Assembly (NCBI GenBank): GCA_900548905.1
Contig: URMK01000060.1
Coordinates: forward strand, 1 to 43,238
DNA: 43,238 bases
DNA from: an uncultured Lachnospiraceae bacterium
GTDB lineage: Bacteria > Bacillota > Clostridia > Lachnospirales > Lachnospiraceae
Reading direction: 5' to 3'
Below the pieces are notes generated by a model. That model saw only the letters and a list, made by a program, of their open reading frames with translations, was not told the origin of the DNA and did not search any database. How positions within the stretch are numbered: the first letter of the stretch is position 1; every line of letters starts with the position of its first letter. Position numbers and translations under genes: made by a program. Positions 1 to 8,762 of the stretch are shown piece by piece.

Positions 1-75
1 TCCTTTTCCGTCCCGGGGACCCCGTTCTGCCAGCGGGCGGAAGGCCATTTTGTTCCTGCGAAGTTCGAACCATAT
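1..75 (+). repeat. Left terminal copy of a palindromic repeat family
   Basis: Positions 1-17 and 26-50 are identical to the reverse complement of 43222-43238 and 43189-43213, so the window is bounded by inverted copies of one element. The part around 40-70 also resembles the right half of the internal copy at 2173-2228, sharing GGCCATTT and CTGCGAAGTT. The left arm of the palindrome seems to lie outside the window. No gene overlaps it. An assembly break inside a dispersed repeat explains this more simply than transposon ends do. Confidence 0.75.
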
Positions 76-332
76 ATTTGTTTGATTAGATAATAACATT
101 AGTTTTTGAAAAATTGAATTATAAAAACCATAGATTGCGTTATAGAAAGAATATTGTGTTGGTAAATATGCTGTATAAAATATGCTGATAATATAAAAAA
201 GTTATGTTTTTTATAATTTGATCTATGATTTTTGAAATGGAGCATATACAAAATGCATGTAACAATGTTATTGGAAATGCAGCTGCCGTATAGGATTACG
301 AAATTTTCGGATAACAGGGAAGGAGACGAAGA
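76..332 (+). other. AT-rich leader upstream of importer 1
   Basis: This is a very AT-rich stretch without a credible coding region. It contains several TATAAT-like strings, for example around 170-225, but no well-spaced -35 box that I would commit to. The ribosome site GGAAGGAG lies at 319-326, just before the permease start at 333. Regulatory sequence is expected here because importer 1 begins at 333. Confidence 0.4.
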
Positions 333-1262
333 ATGGGGGCAAAAGAACGGAAGAACCACCAAAAAACATGCTTGACAAAAGGGAAAATAACGCTGCTGTG
401 TATGACAATACCATCCGTTTTATTTATTCTGGTATTTTCCTATTTTCCTATATCGGGCTGGATATATTCTTTTTTTGATTACAGGATAGGATACAAGCTT
501 TCCAAATGTGATTTTGTCGGGCTGGATAATTTCATTTATGCGTTTGGCGATCCTTATATTATTACGGTAATTCTGAACACACTGATAATCAGTATACTGG
601 GGCTTTTGGGGCTGCCGCTGGCAGGCATGATCGCCATTCTTCTTTCGGAGGTCAGGGGGAAGAGATTTAAGAAAACGGTGCAGACAGCCATTACCATCCC
701 TAATTTTATCAGTTGGATTATTATCTACTCCATTATGTTTTCGCTGTTTTCCAATGACGGGCTGCTTACAACTATCTTCCGCAGTTTTTCCGGAAACCGC
801 GATTCCACGGTGACGCTGCTCACCAATCCGGGAACGGCAAAGCTGTTTATGGTGATGACTAATATCTGGAAAACTGTGGGATATAATTCCATCATTTTCT
901 TTGCGGCAGTTACGGGGATAGATTCCCAGCTGTATGATGCCGCGGCAGTGGACGGAGCGGGAAGGTGGCAGAAAATCCTCCATATTACAATACCCGGTAT
1001 TCTTCCCACATTTATAACGCTGCTGATTATTTCGGTGGGAGCCATACTGAACAACGGTTTCGAACAGTACTATGTTTTTGTCAATCCCATGATACAGAAA
1101 AATATGGAAGTTCTTGATTATTATGTTTACCGGATCGGCATGCTTAATAATGATATCCCGGCTTCCACTGCGGTGAGCATGATTAAGACCTTTATCAGTG
1201 TAATCCTTGTATTCAGCGTGAATAAGCTGTCTAAAAAAACGCTGGGGCAATCTATTTTATAG
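333..1262 (+). CDS. ABC sugar importer permease (LplB/YtcP-like), importer 1
   Basis: This is a 309-residue inner-membrane permease of a carbohydrate-uptake ABC importer. It has about six hydrophobic segments, starting near residues 21-44, and a binding-protein-dependent transport domain. The EAA-type loop that contacts the ATPase is visible near residues 201-222 (YDAAAVDGAGRWQKILHITI). Its length is normal for this subfamily. The ATG has a GGAGACGAAG ribosome site upstream. The second permease follows after 14 bases and then the binding protein, so the three form one transcription unit. No ATPase is encoded nearby. The substrate cannot be read from the sequence; LplB-type systems usually carry oligosaccharides. 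Confidence 0.9.
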   Translation: MGAKERKNHQKTCLTKGKITLLCMTIPSVLFILVFSYFPISGWIYSFFDYRIGYKLSKCDFVGLDNFIYAFGDPYIITVILNTLIISILGLLGLPLAGMIAILLSEVRGKRFKKTVQTAITIPNFISWIIIYSIMFSLFSNDGLLTTIFRSFSGNRDSTVTLLTNPGTAKLFMVMTNIWKTVGYNSIIFFAAVTGIDSQLYDAAAVDGAGRWQKILHITIPGILPTFITLLIISVGAILNNGFEQYYVFVNPMIQKNMEVLDYYVYRIGMLNNDIPASTAVSMIKTFISVILVFSVNKLSKKTLGQSIL

Positions 1263-1276
1263 GAAGAGGTGTTCGG

Positions 1277-2170
1277 ATGAATAAAAAGAAACTTCCCGGA
1301 AAAGAACTTGTATTTCAGGCCGTGACGATTTTGCTGTTTACGTTGATGCTTTTAAGCTGTATTTATCCGTTTTACTATATTTTTATTGCATCCATAAGCA
1401 GTCCGGATGCAGTGAAGAGAAGCATGATAACCTGGTATCCGCTGGAGCCTACCCTGGCAAATTATGCCCAGGTTTTTAAGCTGAACGGTATTTTAAACGC
1501 TTTTCTGGTATCGGTAGCAAGAACCTTTGCGGGAACGGCGGTGACTTTGTTTTTTACAAGTATACTGGCATATACGCTTACCAAAAATGAGCTGCCCTGC
1601 AGAAAAATATTTTATTCCATTGCTATTGTATCTATGTATATCAATGCCGGTTTAATTCCCTGGTATCTGACTATGCGTACGATCGGCCTGAAGGACAGCT
1701 TTCTCGTATACATACTGCCTACAGCGGTATCCGCCTATAGCATGATTCTGATTAAGACCTATATGGAATCCATTACAGGAGGAATCGAGGAATCGGCAAT
1801 GATAGACGGTGCAGGATATTTTACCATATACCGGAAAATCGTTATGCCTATCTGCAAACCGGTATTGGCTGCTATCATTGTTTTTACGGCTGTCGGACAA
1901 TGGAATTCATGGACGGACAATCTGCTGCTGGTTAATAATATGAATCTGAAAACCCTGCAGATGACATTGCTTGAGTATCTGAACCAGGCTACAAATGTTG
2001 CAAATATGGCCAGAACAGGAGGTGCGAGTGCGGTTTCAGGCGCGGCAATCAGTCCATTTACTTTGCGGATGACAATTACCATGGTGGTTACAGTTCCCAT
2101 CCTGATTGTATATCCATTTATGCAGAAATATTTTATCAACGGTATTATGATTGGAGCTGTGAAGGGGTAA
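1277..2170 (+). CDS. ABC sugar importer permease (LplC/YcjP-like), importer 1
   Basis: This 297-residue protein is the second transmembrane subunit of importer 1 and should form a heterodimer with the upstream permease. It has a hydrophobic N-terminal segment (about residues 12-33), further membrane segments, and the EAA loop EESAMIDGAGYFTIYRKIVM near residues 171-190. It ends in the GAVKG tail; the same short VKG ending occurs in the second permease of both other importers here. The start follows a GGAAGAGGTG ribosome site. A palindromic repeat separates it from the binding-protein gene. The substrate is unknown. Confidence 0.9.
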   Translation: MNKKKLPGKELVFQAVTILLFTLMLLSCIYPFYYIFIASISSPDAVKRSMITWYPLEPTLANYAQVFKLNGILNAFLVSVARTFAGTAVTLFFTSILAYTLTKNELPCRKIFYSIAIVSMYINAGLIPWYLTMRTIGLKDSFLVYILPTAVSAYSMILIKTYMESITGGIEESAMIDGAGYFTIYRKIVMPICKPVLAAIIVFTAVGQWNSWTDNLLLVNNMNLKTLQMTLLEYLNQATNVANMARTGGASAVSGAAISPFTLRMTITMVVTVPILIVYPFMQKYFINGIMIGAVKG

Positions 2171-2172
2171 TA

Positions 2173-2228
2173 ACTCAAATTTCGCAGACAGCGGGCAGAG
2201 GGCCATTTGGCACCTGCGAAGTTTGAGT
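2173..2228 (+). repeat. Complete palindromic repeat (15-bp stem) between permease and binding-protein genes
   Basis: ACTCAAATTTCGCAG (2173-2187) pairs over its full length with CTGCGAAGTTTGAGT (2214-2228), with one G-U pair. The 26-base loop contains a smaller GCC-ATTT-GGC hairpin. Loop and right arm match the repeat copies at both window ends. It lies 3 bases after the permease stop and 27 bases before the lipoprotein start. In mRNA it would be a strong intercistronic hairpin that could stabilise the transcript or change expression ratios. Confidence 0.8.
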
Positions 2229-2254
2229 CAATCAGAAGGAATAAGGAGGGAAAT

Positions 2255-4039
2255 ATGAAGAGAATATCAGGAAAAAGCAGTAAACGTATTGTGGCGGTAA
2301 TGATGGCGGCGGTTCTTGCTTTCGGGCTTACGGCCTGCACAGACAGCAGCAGCGCGGGCGGCACAGGCAGTGAAGGCGGCACGCAGGCTTCTGCTGAAAA
2401 AGGGACGGCCGGGGCGGAAAGCGGTGAAATAGAAGAGGTTACGATTGATATTTTCATGGATTCCGCAGGGGAAAATCCCATGACCGCGGGGATTCAGGAG
2501 GATCCGGTTGCGCAGTATATCAAAGAAAAGACGGGGGTTACGCTGAATGTGGTGCTTTTCAGCAATGAGAAGCAGCAGGCTATGGCGGCAAGCGGTGATT
2601 TATATGATGTGAACCGTATGGGACTCCAATATATCACACCGTTAATCCAGGCGGGGGCGGTACAGAGCCTGGATGATTATCTGCAGTATGCGCCGGGCAT
2701 GGCGGAAGGATTTCCCGAGATGGTGAACTACAGCAGAGGATATTTAAGCAATGGGGAAAACAAAATGTATGCCATATGTGCGAGAGGAAAGAATCAGCCT
2801 TCTCCGCTGGCTACATCCAGATACGGTAACTTCATCCGCTGGGAATGGTATAAGGAAGCAGGCAGCCCGGAAATCAATTCCATTGACGATTTTCTGAATC
2901 TGCTGAAAACAATACAGGACAATCATCCCCAAACGGAGTCCGGCAAAAAGACCTATGGCATTTCCCGGTTTAACGATTGGGGACTGAATCATACGCTTTC
3001 GGATCCGGTCATCTGGAAATACTGCGCACAGTACGGTCTGAATGATTTAAGCTCCTTCAGCATCCCTGATTTGGAATATATCGATCTGTATAATGAAAAC
3101 CATATGTACTGGGTTACTGCGGATATGTATTTTAAGGCCAATCAGATGGGTATCCTGGATCCGGAAACCTATACACAGAAGAATGAGGATTACAGCCAGA
3201 AAATAAACGAGGGCCAGGTATTTTACAGCTCTATGGAGTGGGATTTTGATGCCGGCAACGCAGAACTGAATAAAAACGGCGGTACGGATAAATTCGTGGA
3301 TGTTCCCTGGGCGGATATTCCGGAATTCCCGGCATGGATTTCCAGGGCCTCTGAATTCGGTATGGCTGCCAGAACCTTCGTTGTTTCTTCCAAATGTGAC
3401 GAAACAAAAATGAAAGCTATCATGCGTCTGTTTGATTTTGTGTTTTCCGAAGACGGGGCGCGTTCCATCATGAACGGACCCAAAGGGATTACCTGGGATT
3501 ATGACGAGAACGGCGTGGCTGTATTTACGGAAGACTGCAAACAGAAAATGAAAGAAAATCCGGATTATCTGCTGGAACAGGGAGCAAACCGTTATCTTGG
3601 GCTGGTAGGGCAGGATTACGATGCCCTTGCGGTGAGTGATGCCAATAAAGGTAATTATATCGATTTGCGCCTGAATAATGAATACATAAAAGAAAATATG
3701 ACGGCTGCGGACAAGGATTACTGTGATTTTTATGGTGTGGAAGTTCCGCTTGAGACAGGGACAAAAAGAGAAAACCAGTCCACAATTCATGAAGGCTATA
3801 TCAACCTGATGCCTGCGGAAAATCCCACGGATATCCAGAGAAGCGTGACCAAGATCAGTGATTATTTACAGCAGGCGGTTCCGGCTATGGTATTATCGGA
3901 AACAAGAGAAGAATATGATCAGAAGTTTGCAGAAATACAGACAGAACTGAAAAATATGGGGTATGACGAAGTGACTGCATATTATGGAGAAGCCTGGGAA
4001 ACTGCAAAGACAAATTATAAGAAACTGACAGAGAAGTAA
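2255..4039 (+). CDS. Extracellular sugar-binding lipoprotein, importer 1
   Basis: This 594-residue solute-binding protein is expected to be anchored to the outer face of the membrane, where it delivers ligand to the permeases just upstream. The signal peptide is basic at its N-terminus (MKRISGKSSKR), then hydrophobic, and ends in the lipobox LTAC with Cys28, followed by a Ser/Gly/Ala-rich linker. The mature part looks like the large LplA/YtcQ family, whose members are usually 500-600 residues. I chose this start because AAGGAGGG precedes it directly and the signal peptide begins cleanly; an in-frame start 48 bases upstream would add a tail that overlaps the palindromic repeat. A terminator follows. 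Confidence 0.9.
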   Translation: MKRISGKSSKRIVAVMMAAVLAFGLTACTDSSSAGGTGSEGGTQASAEKGTAGAESGEIEEVTIDIFMDSAGENPMTAGIQEDPVAQYIKEKTGVTLNVVLFSNEKQQAMAASGDLYDVNRMGLQYITPLIQAGAVQSLDDYLQYAPGMAEGFPEMVNYSRGYLSNGENKMYAICARGKNQPSPLATSRYGNFIRWEWYKEAGSPEINSIDDFLNLLKTIQDNHPQTESGKKTYGISRFNDWGLNHTLSDPVIWKYCAQYGLNDLSSFSIPDLEYIDLYNENHMYWVTADMYFKANQMGILDPETYTQKNEDYSQKINEGQVFYSSMEWDFDAGNAELNKNGGTDKFVDVPWADIPEFPAWISRASEFGMAARTFVVSSKCDETKMKAIMRLFDFVFSEDGARSIMNGPKGITWDYDENGVAVFTEDCKQKMKENPDYLLEQGANRYLGLVGQDYDALAVSDANKGNYIDLRLNNEYIKENMTAADKDYCDFYGVEVPLETGTKRENQSTIHEGYINLMPAENPTDIQRSVTKISDYLQQAVPAMVLSETREEYDQKFAEIQTELKNMGYDEVTAYYGEAWETAKTNYKKLTEK

Positions 4040-4058
4040 CAGGCTGGAAACAAATAGG

Positions 4059-4100
4059 AAAGACGGCTGCCGCCTTATGAAGGGACAGCTGTCTTTTTTT
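4059..4100 (+). terminator. Rho-independent terminator of importer 1 operon
   Basis: AAAGACGGCTG (4059-4069) pairs with CAGCTGTCTTT (4086-4096), with one G-U pair, and runs into a T tract ending at 4100. It lies 20 bases after the lipoprotein stop and separates importer 1 from the LytTR locus. Confidence 0.85.
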
Positions 4101-4157
4101 GCCGTATCGCAGAAGAGGAACGATAATGCCAGTTATGAATTGGAAACAGCCAAGTAT

Positions 4158-4196
4158 GCATTCCGCCTTGCATTCTAAAAAAGCCCACTCTATAAT
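4158..4196 (+). promoter_or_regulatory. Promoter of LytTR-exporter operon with 12-bp-period repeats
   Basis: TTGCAT (4168-4173), a 17-base spacer and TATAAT (4191-4196) form a near-consensus sigma-A promoter. Transcription should begin near 4203, so the leader is only about 15-17 bases. GCATTC occurs twice in direct orientation, at 4158 and 4170, with a 12-base period. The second copy overlaps the -35 box. LytTR regulators typically bind direct repeats about one helical turn apart, so this is a plausible autoregulatory site. Confidence 0.65.
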
Positions 4197-4219
4197 TGAT
4201 GTGAGGAGGTGGTGTGACG

Positions 4220-4930
4220 GTGCTGATTATCGGAATATGTGACAGTGATACGGCGGTGCGCGTCATGCTTGCCGATTTTATCCGGCGATATAAGGCGGAA
4301 ACTGGATTGGCTGTACAGGTACTCGCTTATGATAATGGGGAAAAGCTTTTACAGCATTATTCGTTTGAAATGGATCTGATTTTTCTGGAAGTATCATTTG
4401 CTAAAATGAGTGGTATTGAAATCGCAAAAGGTATCCGTAAAGTGGACAATAAGGTTGGAATCGTATTTTTGACCACGCTTCTCAATCATGTGCTGGAGGC
4501 TTATGAGGTGCGTGCGGATAATTACCTGATTAAACCGCTTAAATATTCCCGTTTTCTCAAAGAGGTGGAAGAGGCCAGGGCCCGTAAAGGGCAGAACCGT
4601 TTTTTTATTGAAGCAAATGCAAACGGCATTTATAAGATTTACACACAATCTATCCGTTTTATTGAAACGCAGGAGCATAATACCCGTATCCATACTGAGT
4701 CAGATTCGATTGTAAGTTATAAAAGGATGAAAGATCATGAGGCGGCATTATATGAGCCGTATTTTGTACGGTGTCATGCAGGGTATATTGTGAATCTTCT
4801 TTTTTTCGAAAAACAGGAGGCCAATCATATGATTCTTATGTCCAACGGGCCGGCATCCGGCGAAATCATACCGGTTAGCCGCCACAGGCGGGCGGCCGTT
4901 CTGGAACGGATCAGGCAATTGTTCCCGTGA
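4220..4930 (+). CDS. Orphan LytTR-family response regulator with Glu at the phosphoacceptor site
   Basis: This 236-residue regulator has a receiver domain (about 1-115) and a LytTR DNA-binding domain (about 135-236, with FVRCHAGYIVNL and IPVSRHRR). The start is a GTG giving MLIIGICDSD, which matches the usual beginning of the family and lies 10 bases after AGGAGG; a GTG 6 bases upstream is the alternative. The residue that is normally the phosphorylated Asp is Glu57 (DLIFLEV, codon at 4388-4390). The conserved Lys (LIKPL) and Thr (FLTT) are kept. No histidine kinase is adjacent. Glu can mimic phospho-Asp, so the protein may be always active or respond to something else. It probably drives the two exporter genes downstream. 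Confidence 0.88.
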   Translation: MLIIGICDSDTAVRVMLADFIRRYKAETGLAVQVLAYDNGEKLLQHYSFEMDLIFLEVSFAKMSGIEIAKGIRKVDNKVGIVFLTTLLNHVLEAYEVRADNYLIKPLKYSRFLKEVEEARARKGQNRFFIEANANGIYKIYTQSIRFIETQEHNTRIHTESDSIVSYKRMKDHEAALYEPYFVRCHAGYIVNLLFFEKQEANHMILMSNGPASGEIIPVSRHRRAAVLERIRQLFP

Positions 4931-5025
4931 ACAACAAACCGTGCGGATGTACACGTGTACCCGCTTGGCCTGGCGGCAAGGGATAGAGGCAGAGTACGCG
5001 CCGGAGTGCGCAGATAGGAGTAACG

Positions 5026-6840
5026 GTGAAAAAGCTTGCGGAAAATACCCGGACAATCGGCTGGTCAGTAAAGCTTGCTTTGCAAATCAATGCAGGTGTA
5101 TTTTTGCTGTGGGGGACGTTGGGAATCGGGCTTTCCGTACTTCCCTCCATTGCCCTTTATTTTAATCGCCGGACCGTATCGATATTGTCTGCTTTTTTAC
5201 GTACGGGGACAGGAACGTTCGGTGATGTGTTGCCGTCTGTCATCAGCCTGGGTATTATTTTGACAGCTGTCGGGTTGTCAAAGCGTGTAAATGGTAATTT
5301 CCTGTATTTCATCATGTACGATTCTTATTATTTCGGACTGGAAGAGTATATGATGGATGTGGTGAAAAGAATAGAGCTTAAAACGCTCATGGATAAGAAA
5401 TACCGGGATGAGCATTGGTCTGTAATGGGGCGGTGCGGAGCGCTTGCCGATTTCATGAGTTCAGGCTGTCTTTTTCTTACAAAGCTCACGGGTGCGGTTT
5501 CTCTTCTTTTTGTGGCAGCAAGGATATCCTGGGTGATATTTGCTTTTTCTTCCCTTTATATAGCCGCAGTGTTGGTGCTTAATATATTTACTGCCGATAG
5601 GCTCAGGTGGGACGGACGTGTGTATAATGAAGCATCCCGCCTTGCGGATTATTATCAGGAATCGGTGATGGAACCCGGAGCTGCCAAAGAATTGCGTGTT
5701 TATGATTTGGGCGCGGAAACTCTCCATAAATGGGAGAACGCTTATGAAAAGGTGGAAAAAATCGACAGGCAGTATGTAAAAAACCGTCAGATCGTAGCTT
5801 TTTTCAGCAGTCTGGTGTTTTATATTTTTATAGCTGTAATGATGGTTTATTGCATTTATCAGGTTGCGGATGGGAGGATGTCTGTAGATGTATTTTTAAT
5901 GCTGTATGCTTGCGGGCTGAGTATAAGCGAAGTGGTACAGGTTCTATCTTCCAGCTTTCAGGAAGCTGACCGGGGACTCTATTTTCTGAATCTGCAGCGG
6001 AAGTTTGTACAGGCGGTTCCGCAGAAGGCGGCGGATTGGGATGAGGGGTTTGTTCCCGCCGAAGCGGATACCGTTTTCCGGGCGGATAATATTTCTTTCT
6101 CATATGACAGTCAGACGGAAGTATTGCATGACCTTACTTTTGAAATCAAAAAAGGGGAAACAATAGCCCTTATAGGGGTAAACGGCAGTGGTAAAACGAC
6201 ACTTGTCAAGCTGCTGATCGGCTTATTTTCCCCGACTAAAGGCAGGCTTTCCTTTTATGGCAAACCCTATGACAGCCGCACCCGGGGGGCGGTTATCCAG
6301 AGAGTGGGAATGTTTTTTCAGGATTTCCATATATTCCATGCTACGCTTCGTGAAAATGTGGGGTTTGGTGATATAAAAAGTCTCGCCCAAATCCGGCGCA
6401 TAAAGCTTGCCATGGAGAAGGGCGGTGCCGATAAGCTTCCGGATCGTTTCCCTAAAGGGATGGAGCAATGGCTGCTGAGAGATGTTATCAAAGACGGAGC
6501 CATGCTTTCCGGAGGGGAAAAACAACGTGTTGCGGTATCACGTGCTCATATGAGTGATAAAGAAATCTTAATTTTCGACGAACCGGCGGCAGCGCTTGAC
6601 CCCATTGCGGAGATGAAACAGTTTCATGCAATCCGGGAAAAAATAGAAGGGCGGACTGCTGTTTTAATCAGTCACAGGGTGGGATTTGCCAGGCTTGCCG
6701 ACCGCATTCTGGTGCTTGACGCAGGACACCTTGTGGAGAATGGTTCCCATGACAGCCTGATGCAAAAGAACGGTATATATGCCGGTTTTTTCAGGGAGCA
6801 GGCACAGTGGTATGAAACGGAGGAAACAGCGGATGAGTAA
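5026..6840 (+). CDS. Half ABC exporter, fused membrane and ATPase domains (subunit 1)
   Basis: This 604-residue protein combines an N-terminal membrane domain (hydrophobic stretches near 18-40, 65-84, 145-190 and 257-280) with a C-terminal ATPase. All nucleotide-binding motifs are intact: Walker A GVNGSGKT (384-391), Q-loop Gln432, signature LSGGEKQ (494-500), Walker B ILIFDE ending in Glu519, and the switch His550. The start is GTG with a TAGGAG site upstream. The gene lies 95 bases after the LytTR regulator and overlaps the next exporter gene by 8 bases, so the two subunits are probably translationally coupled and form a heterodimer. The membrane part diverges from common drug exporters. 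Such pairs export peptides, lipids or drugs; the cargo is not evident here. Confidence 0.87.
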   Translation: MKKLAENTRTIGWSVKLALQINAGVFLLWGTLGIGLSVLPSIALYFNRRTVSILSAFLRTGTGTFGDVLPSVISLGIILTAVGLSKRVNGNFLYFIMYDSYYFGLEEYMMDVVKRIELKTLMDKKYRDEHWSVMGRCGALADFMSSGCLFLTKLTGAVSLLFVAARISWVIFAFSSLYIAAVLVLNIFTADRLRWDGRVYNEASRLADYYQESVMEPGAAKELRVYDLGAETLHKWENAYEKVEKIDRQYVKNRQIVAFFSSLVFYIFIAVMMVYCIYQVADGRMSVDVFLMLYACGLSISEVVQVLSSSFQEADRGLYFLNLQRKFVQAVPQKAADWDEGFVPAEADTVFRADNISFSYDSQTEVLHDLTFEIKKGETIALIGVNGSGKTTLVKLLIGLFSPTKGRLSFYGKPYDSRTRGAVIQRVGMFFQDFHIFHATLRENVGFGDIKSLAQIRRIKLAMEKGGADKLPDRFPKGMEQWLLRDVIKDGAMLSGGEKQRVAVSRAHMSDKEILIFDEPAAALDPIAEMKQFHAIREKIEGRTAVLISHRVGFARLADRILVLDAGHLVENGSHDSLMQKNGIYAGFFREQAQWYETEETADE

Positions 6841-8617
6841 ACTTCGTACACTGCTTAAAGCGCTATGGATCAGTATAAAAATCAAAGGGCCTGTTTCCGT
6901 GATAATCAGCCTTCTGGGATTTGCTGCGGCCTTTTTACCGGTACTGCTTGCGGGATATCTGCGGGCATTGACCGATGCACTGCAAATGCTGGCAGGAGAA
7001 GGCGGCGTTCCCGGGAAAGCGCTGAAGCTATTTTCCGGAATCGTTATGCTGTATATCGTACAGGTCGTTATAACCAACGTGCAGCAATATACAGTCGGGC
7101 TGGATGAGATAAAGATGGAACGGTACTTGAAACGGACAATAATGCGCCATAAATGTGAGGTACGGTATCAATATGTGGAAAATTACGATGACTTTCACAA
7201 CCGTCTGGCGTTTATTGAGGAATATGCAGGAAAGCAAATGGCCAGGAGTATCACTTATATGATAACGGTTCTGCAGCTGTTGCTCGCATTTTGTGCGGCA
7301 GCGTTTACCCTGTGGAGTGTAAGCCCCTTTATTGTCCTGATTCTGTTTATAACCAGTATTCCTGCCGCCCTGCTGTCTTATTTCCAACAGGAGGAAACCT
7401 TTCGCTATAGGGCGAAATGGATGGAAGAGGGATCCCTTGCCATTCATTATTTCCATATTATCGGAGGGGGCGGGTATTCTTATGATGGCTTACAGGAAAT
7501 CAGGCATTTTGCCCTGTTTGATTATCTGAAAGCACGCTGGCGTGCCATTGCCGACGAGTATATCGGTAAAAAAAATAAAATAATGGCCAGACATATCAAG
7601 TGCAATATGGCGGCTGACTTTCTCCGCAGTATTGTTTATCTGGCCGTTTTATTCATTGCAGCAAGGGCAATTTATCAAAATCCGGTATTGGGGCTTGGAA
7701 CCTTTACCCTGGTATTCACACTTTCCGGACAACTGCAGAATACGGCGGGTGAATGCCTTGTGGACATTATGGTACTGGCACAAAATATACCTTATATGCA
7801 GGAGTTTTTCTATCTGGATAAGCTGGAGCGCGAAGTCTGTCCGGCAGACAGCGGAGAAGAAGGCACCGGTGAGATTACTTTTGAGAATGTTTCTTTTGCT
7901 TATCCGAATTCGGATAATAAGGTTTTACAAGACATAAACCTGCGCATCCGCGAAGGGGAAAAAATTGCTGTTGTGGGGGAAAACGGCAGCGGAAAGTCCA
8001 CCTTTATCAGTCTGCTCTGCGGAATGTTCGATCCTATGACCGGACGTATTCGTGTGGGCGGCGCAGATGTGGGTTCCCATCCGGCGGCAGCGCGGAAAGC
8101 GGTGTCCGTGGTTTTTCAGGATTTTGCCCATTATGAAACAAGTATCCGTGAAAATATTACAATTTCTGATAAACATAGAAATGCTGCCGATCAGGAGATT
8201 ATGGAGCTGCTGCAGAAAATAAATGTGGATGATGTTGTAAAAGAGCAGAAAAACGGCCTTCATGAACTCGTGGGATCCTTTTCTGAAAAAGCAAATAATC
8301 TTTCGGGCGGTCAATGGCAGAAGATATCTCTGGCCCGTGCCGCCTACCGGAATAAAGCGAAAATAATGATTTTAGATGAACCCACATCGGCCCTTGATCC
8401 GGTTGCGGAGGCGCAGCTGTATCATAATTTTACGGCACTGACGGAAGATAAAACAACGATTTTGATTTCACATAGGCTGGGGATCACTTCCGTGGTGGAC
8501 CGTATCCTTGTATTTAAGGAGGGAAGAATAATAGAGGATGGTTCCCATAAAGAACTGATGGCAAAAAAAGGGTATTATGCGCAGATGTATCACGCACAGG
8601 CGCAGTGGTATGTCTGA
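6833..8617 (+). CDS. Half ABC exporter, fused membrane and ATPase domains (subunit 2)
   Basis: This 594-residue protein has the same layout as subunit 1. Membrane segments lie near 20-42, 65-82, 140-182 and 265-285, followed by an ATPase domain. Walker A GENGSGKST (382-390), Gln429, signature LSGGQWQ (490-496), Walker B IMILDE with Glu516, and His547 are all present, so both ATP sites of a heterodimer should be catalytic. The start at 6833 uses ACGGAGG, inside the previous gene, and the ATGAGTAA overlap joins the two genes. An in-frame start 54 bases upstream is less likely. No processing peptidase domain is seen, which argues against a classic bacteriocin exporter that cleaves its own leader. 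Confidence 0.87.
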   Translation: MSKLRTLLKALWISIKIKGPVSVIISLLGFAAAFLPVLLAGYLRALTDALQMLAGEGGVPGKALKLFSGIVMLYIVQVVITNVQQYTVGLDEIKMERYLKRTIMRHKCEVRYQYVENYDDFHNRLAFIEEYAGKQMARSITYMITVLQLLLAFCAAAFTLWSVSPFIVLILFITSIPAALLSYFQQEETFRYRAKWMEEGSLAIHYFHIIGGGGYSYDGLQEIRHFALFDYLKARWRAIADEYIGKKNKIMARHIKCNMAADFLRSIVYLAVLFIAARAIYQNPVLGLGTFTLVFTLSGQLQNTAGECLVDIMVLAQNIPYMQEFFYLDKLEREVCPADSGEEGTGEITFENVSFAYPNSDNKVLQDINLRIREGEKIAVVGENGSGKSTFISLLCGMFDPMTGRIRVGGADVGSHPAAARKAVSVVFQDFAHYETSIRENITISDKHRNAADQEIMELLQKINVDDVVKEQKNGLHELVGSFSEKANNLSGGQWQKISLARAAYRNKAKIMILDEPTSALDPVAEAQLYHNFTALTEDKTTILISHRLGITSVVDRILVFKEGRIIEDGSHKELMAKKGYYAQMYHAQAQWYV

Positions 8618-8656
8618 TAGTATTTGTGTGTGGCCCCGTGACCACATATTTCGCTA

Positions 8657-8686
8657 TTGTAATCCACAGGAACATAAGGGTAATAT
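8657..8686 (+). promoter_or_regulatory. Probable promoter of the LacI-family gene
   Basis: TTGTAA (8657-8662) and TAATAT (8681-8686) are separated by 18 bases. Initiation near 8693 would leave a leader of about 70 bases before the LacI start at 8763. No convincing operator palindrome was found. Confidence 0.4.
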
Positions 8687-8762
8687 AAAAATAAAGATAT
8701 GGCAGGTCTGCGCCGAGCGTAAGAGATGGTAAAGCGGCAATTCTGCTGAAGGAAGGAAGCAC

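Noticed and set aside
4126..4242. A 38-residue reading frame ahead of the LytTR gene, considered as a signal or bacteriocin precursor
   Set aside because: It begins upstream of the predicted transcription start near 4203, has only one Cys, no Gly-Gly leader and no modification enzymes nearby.
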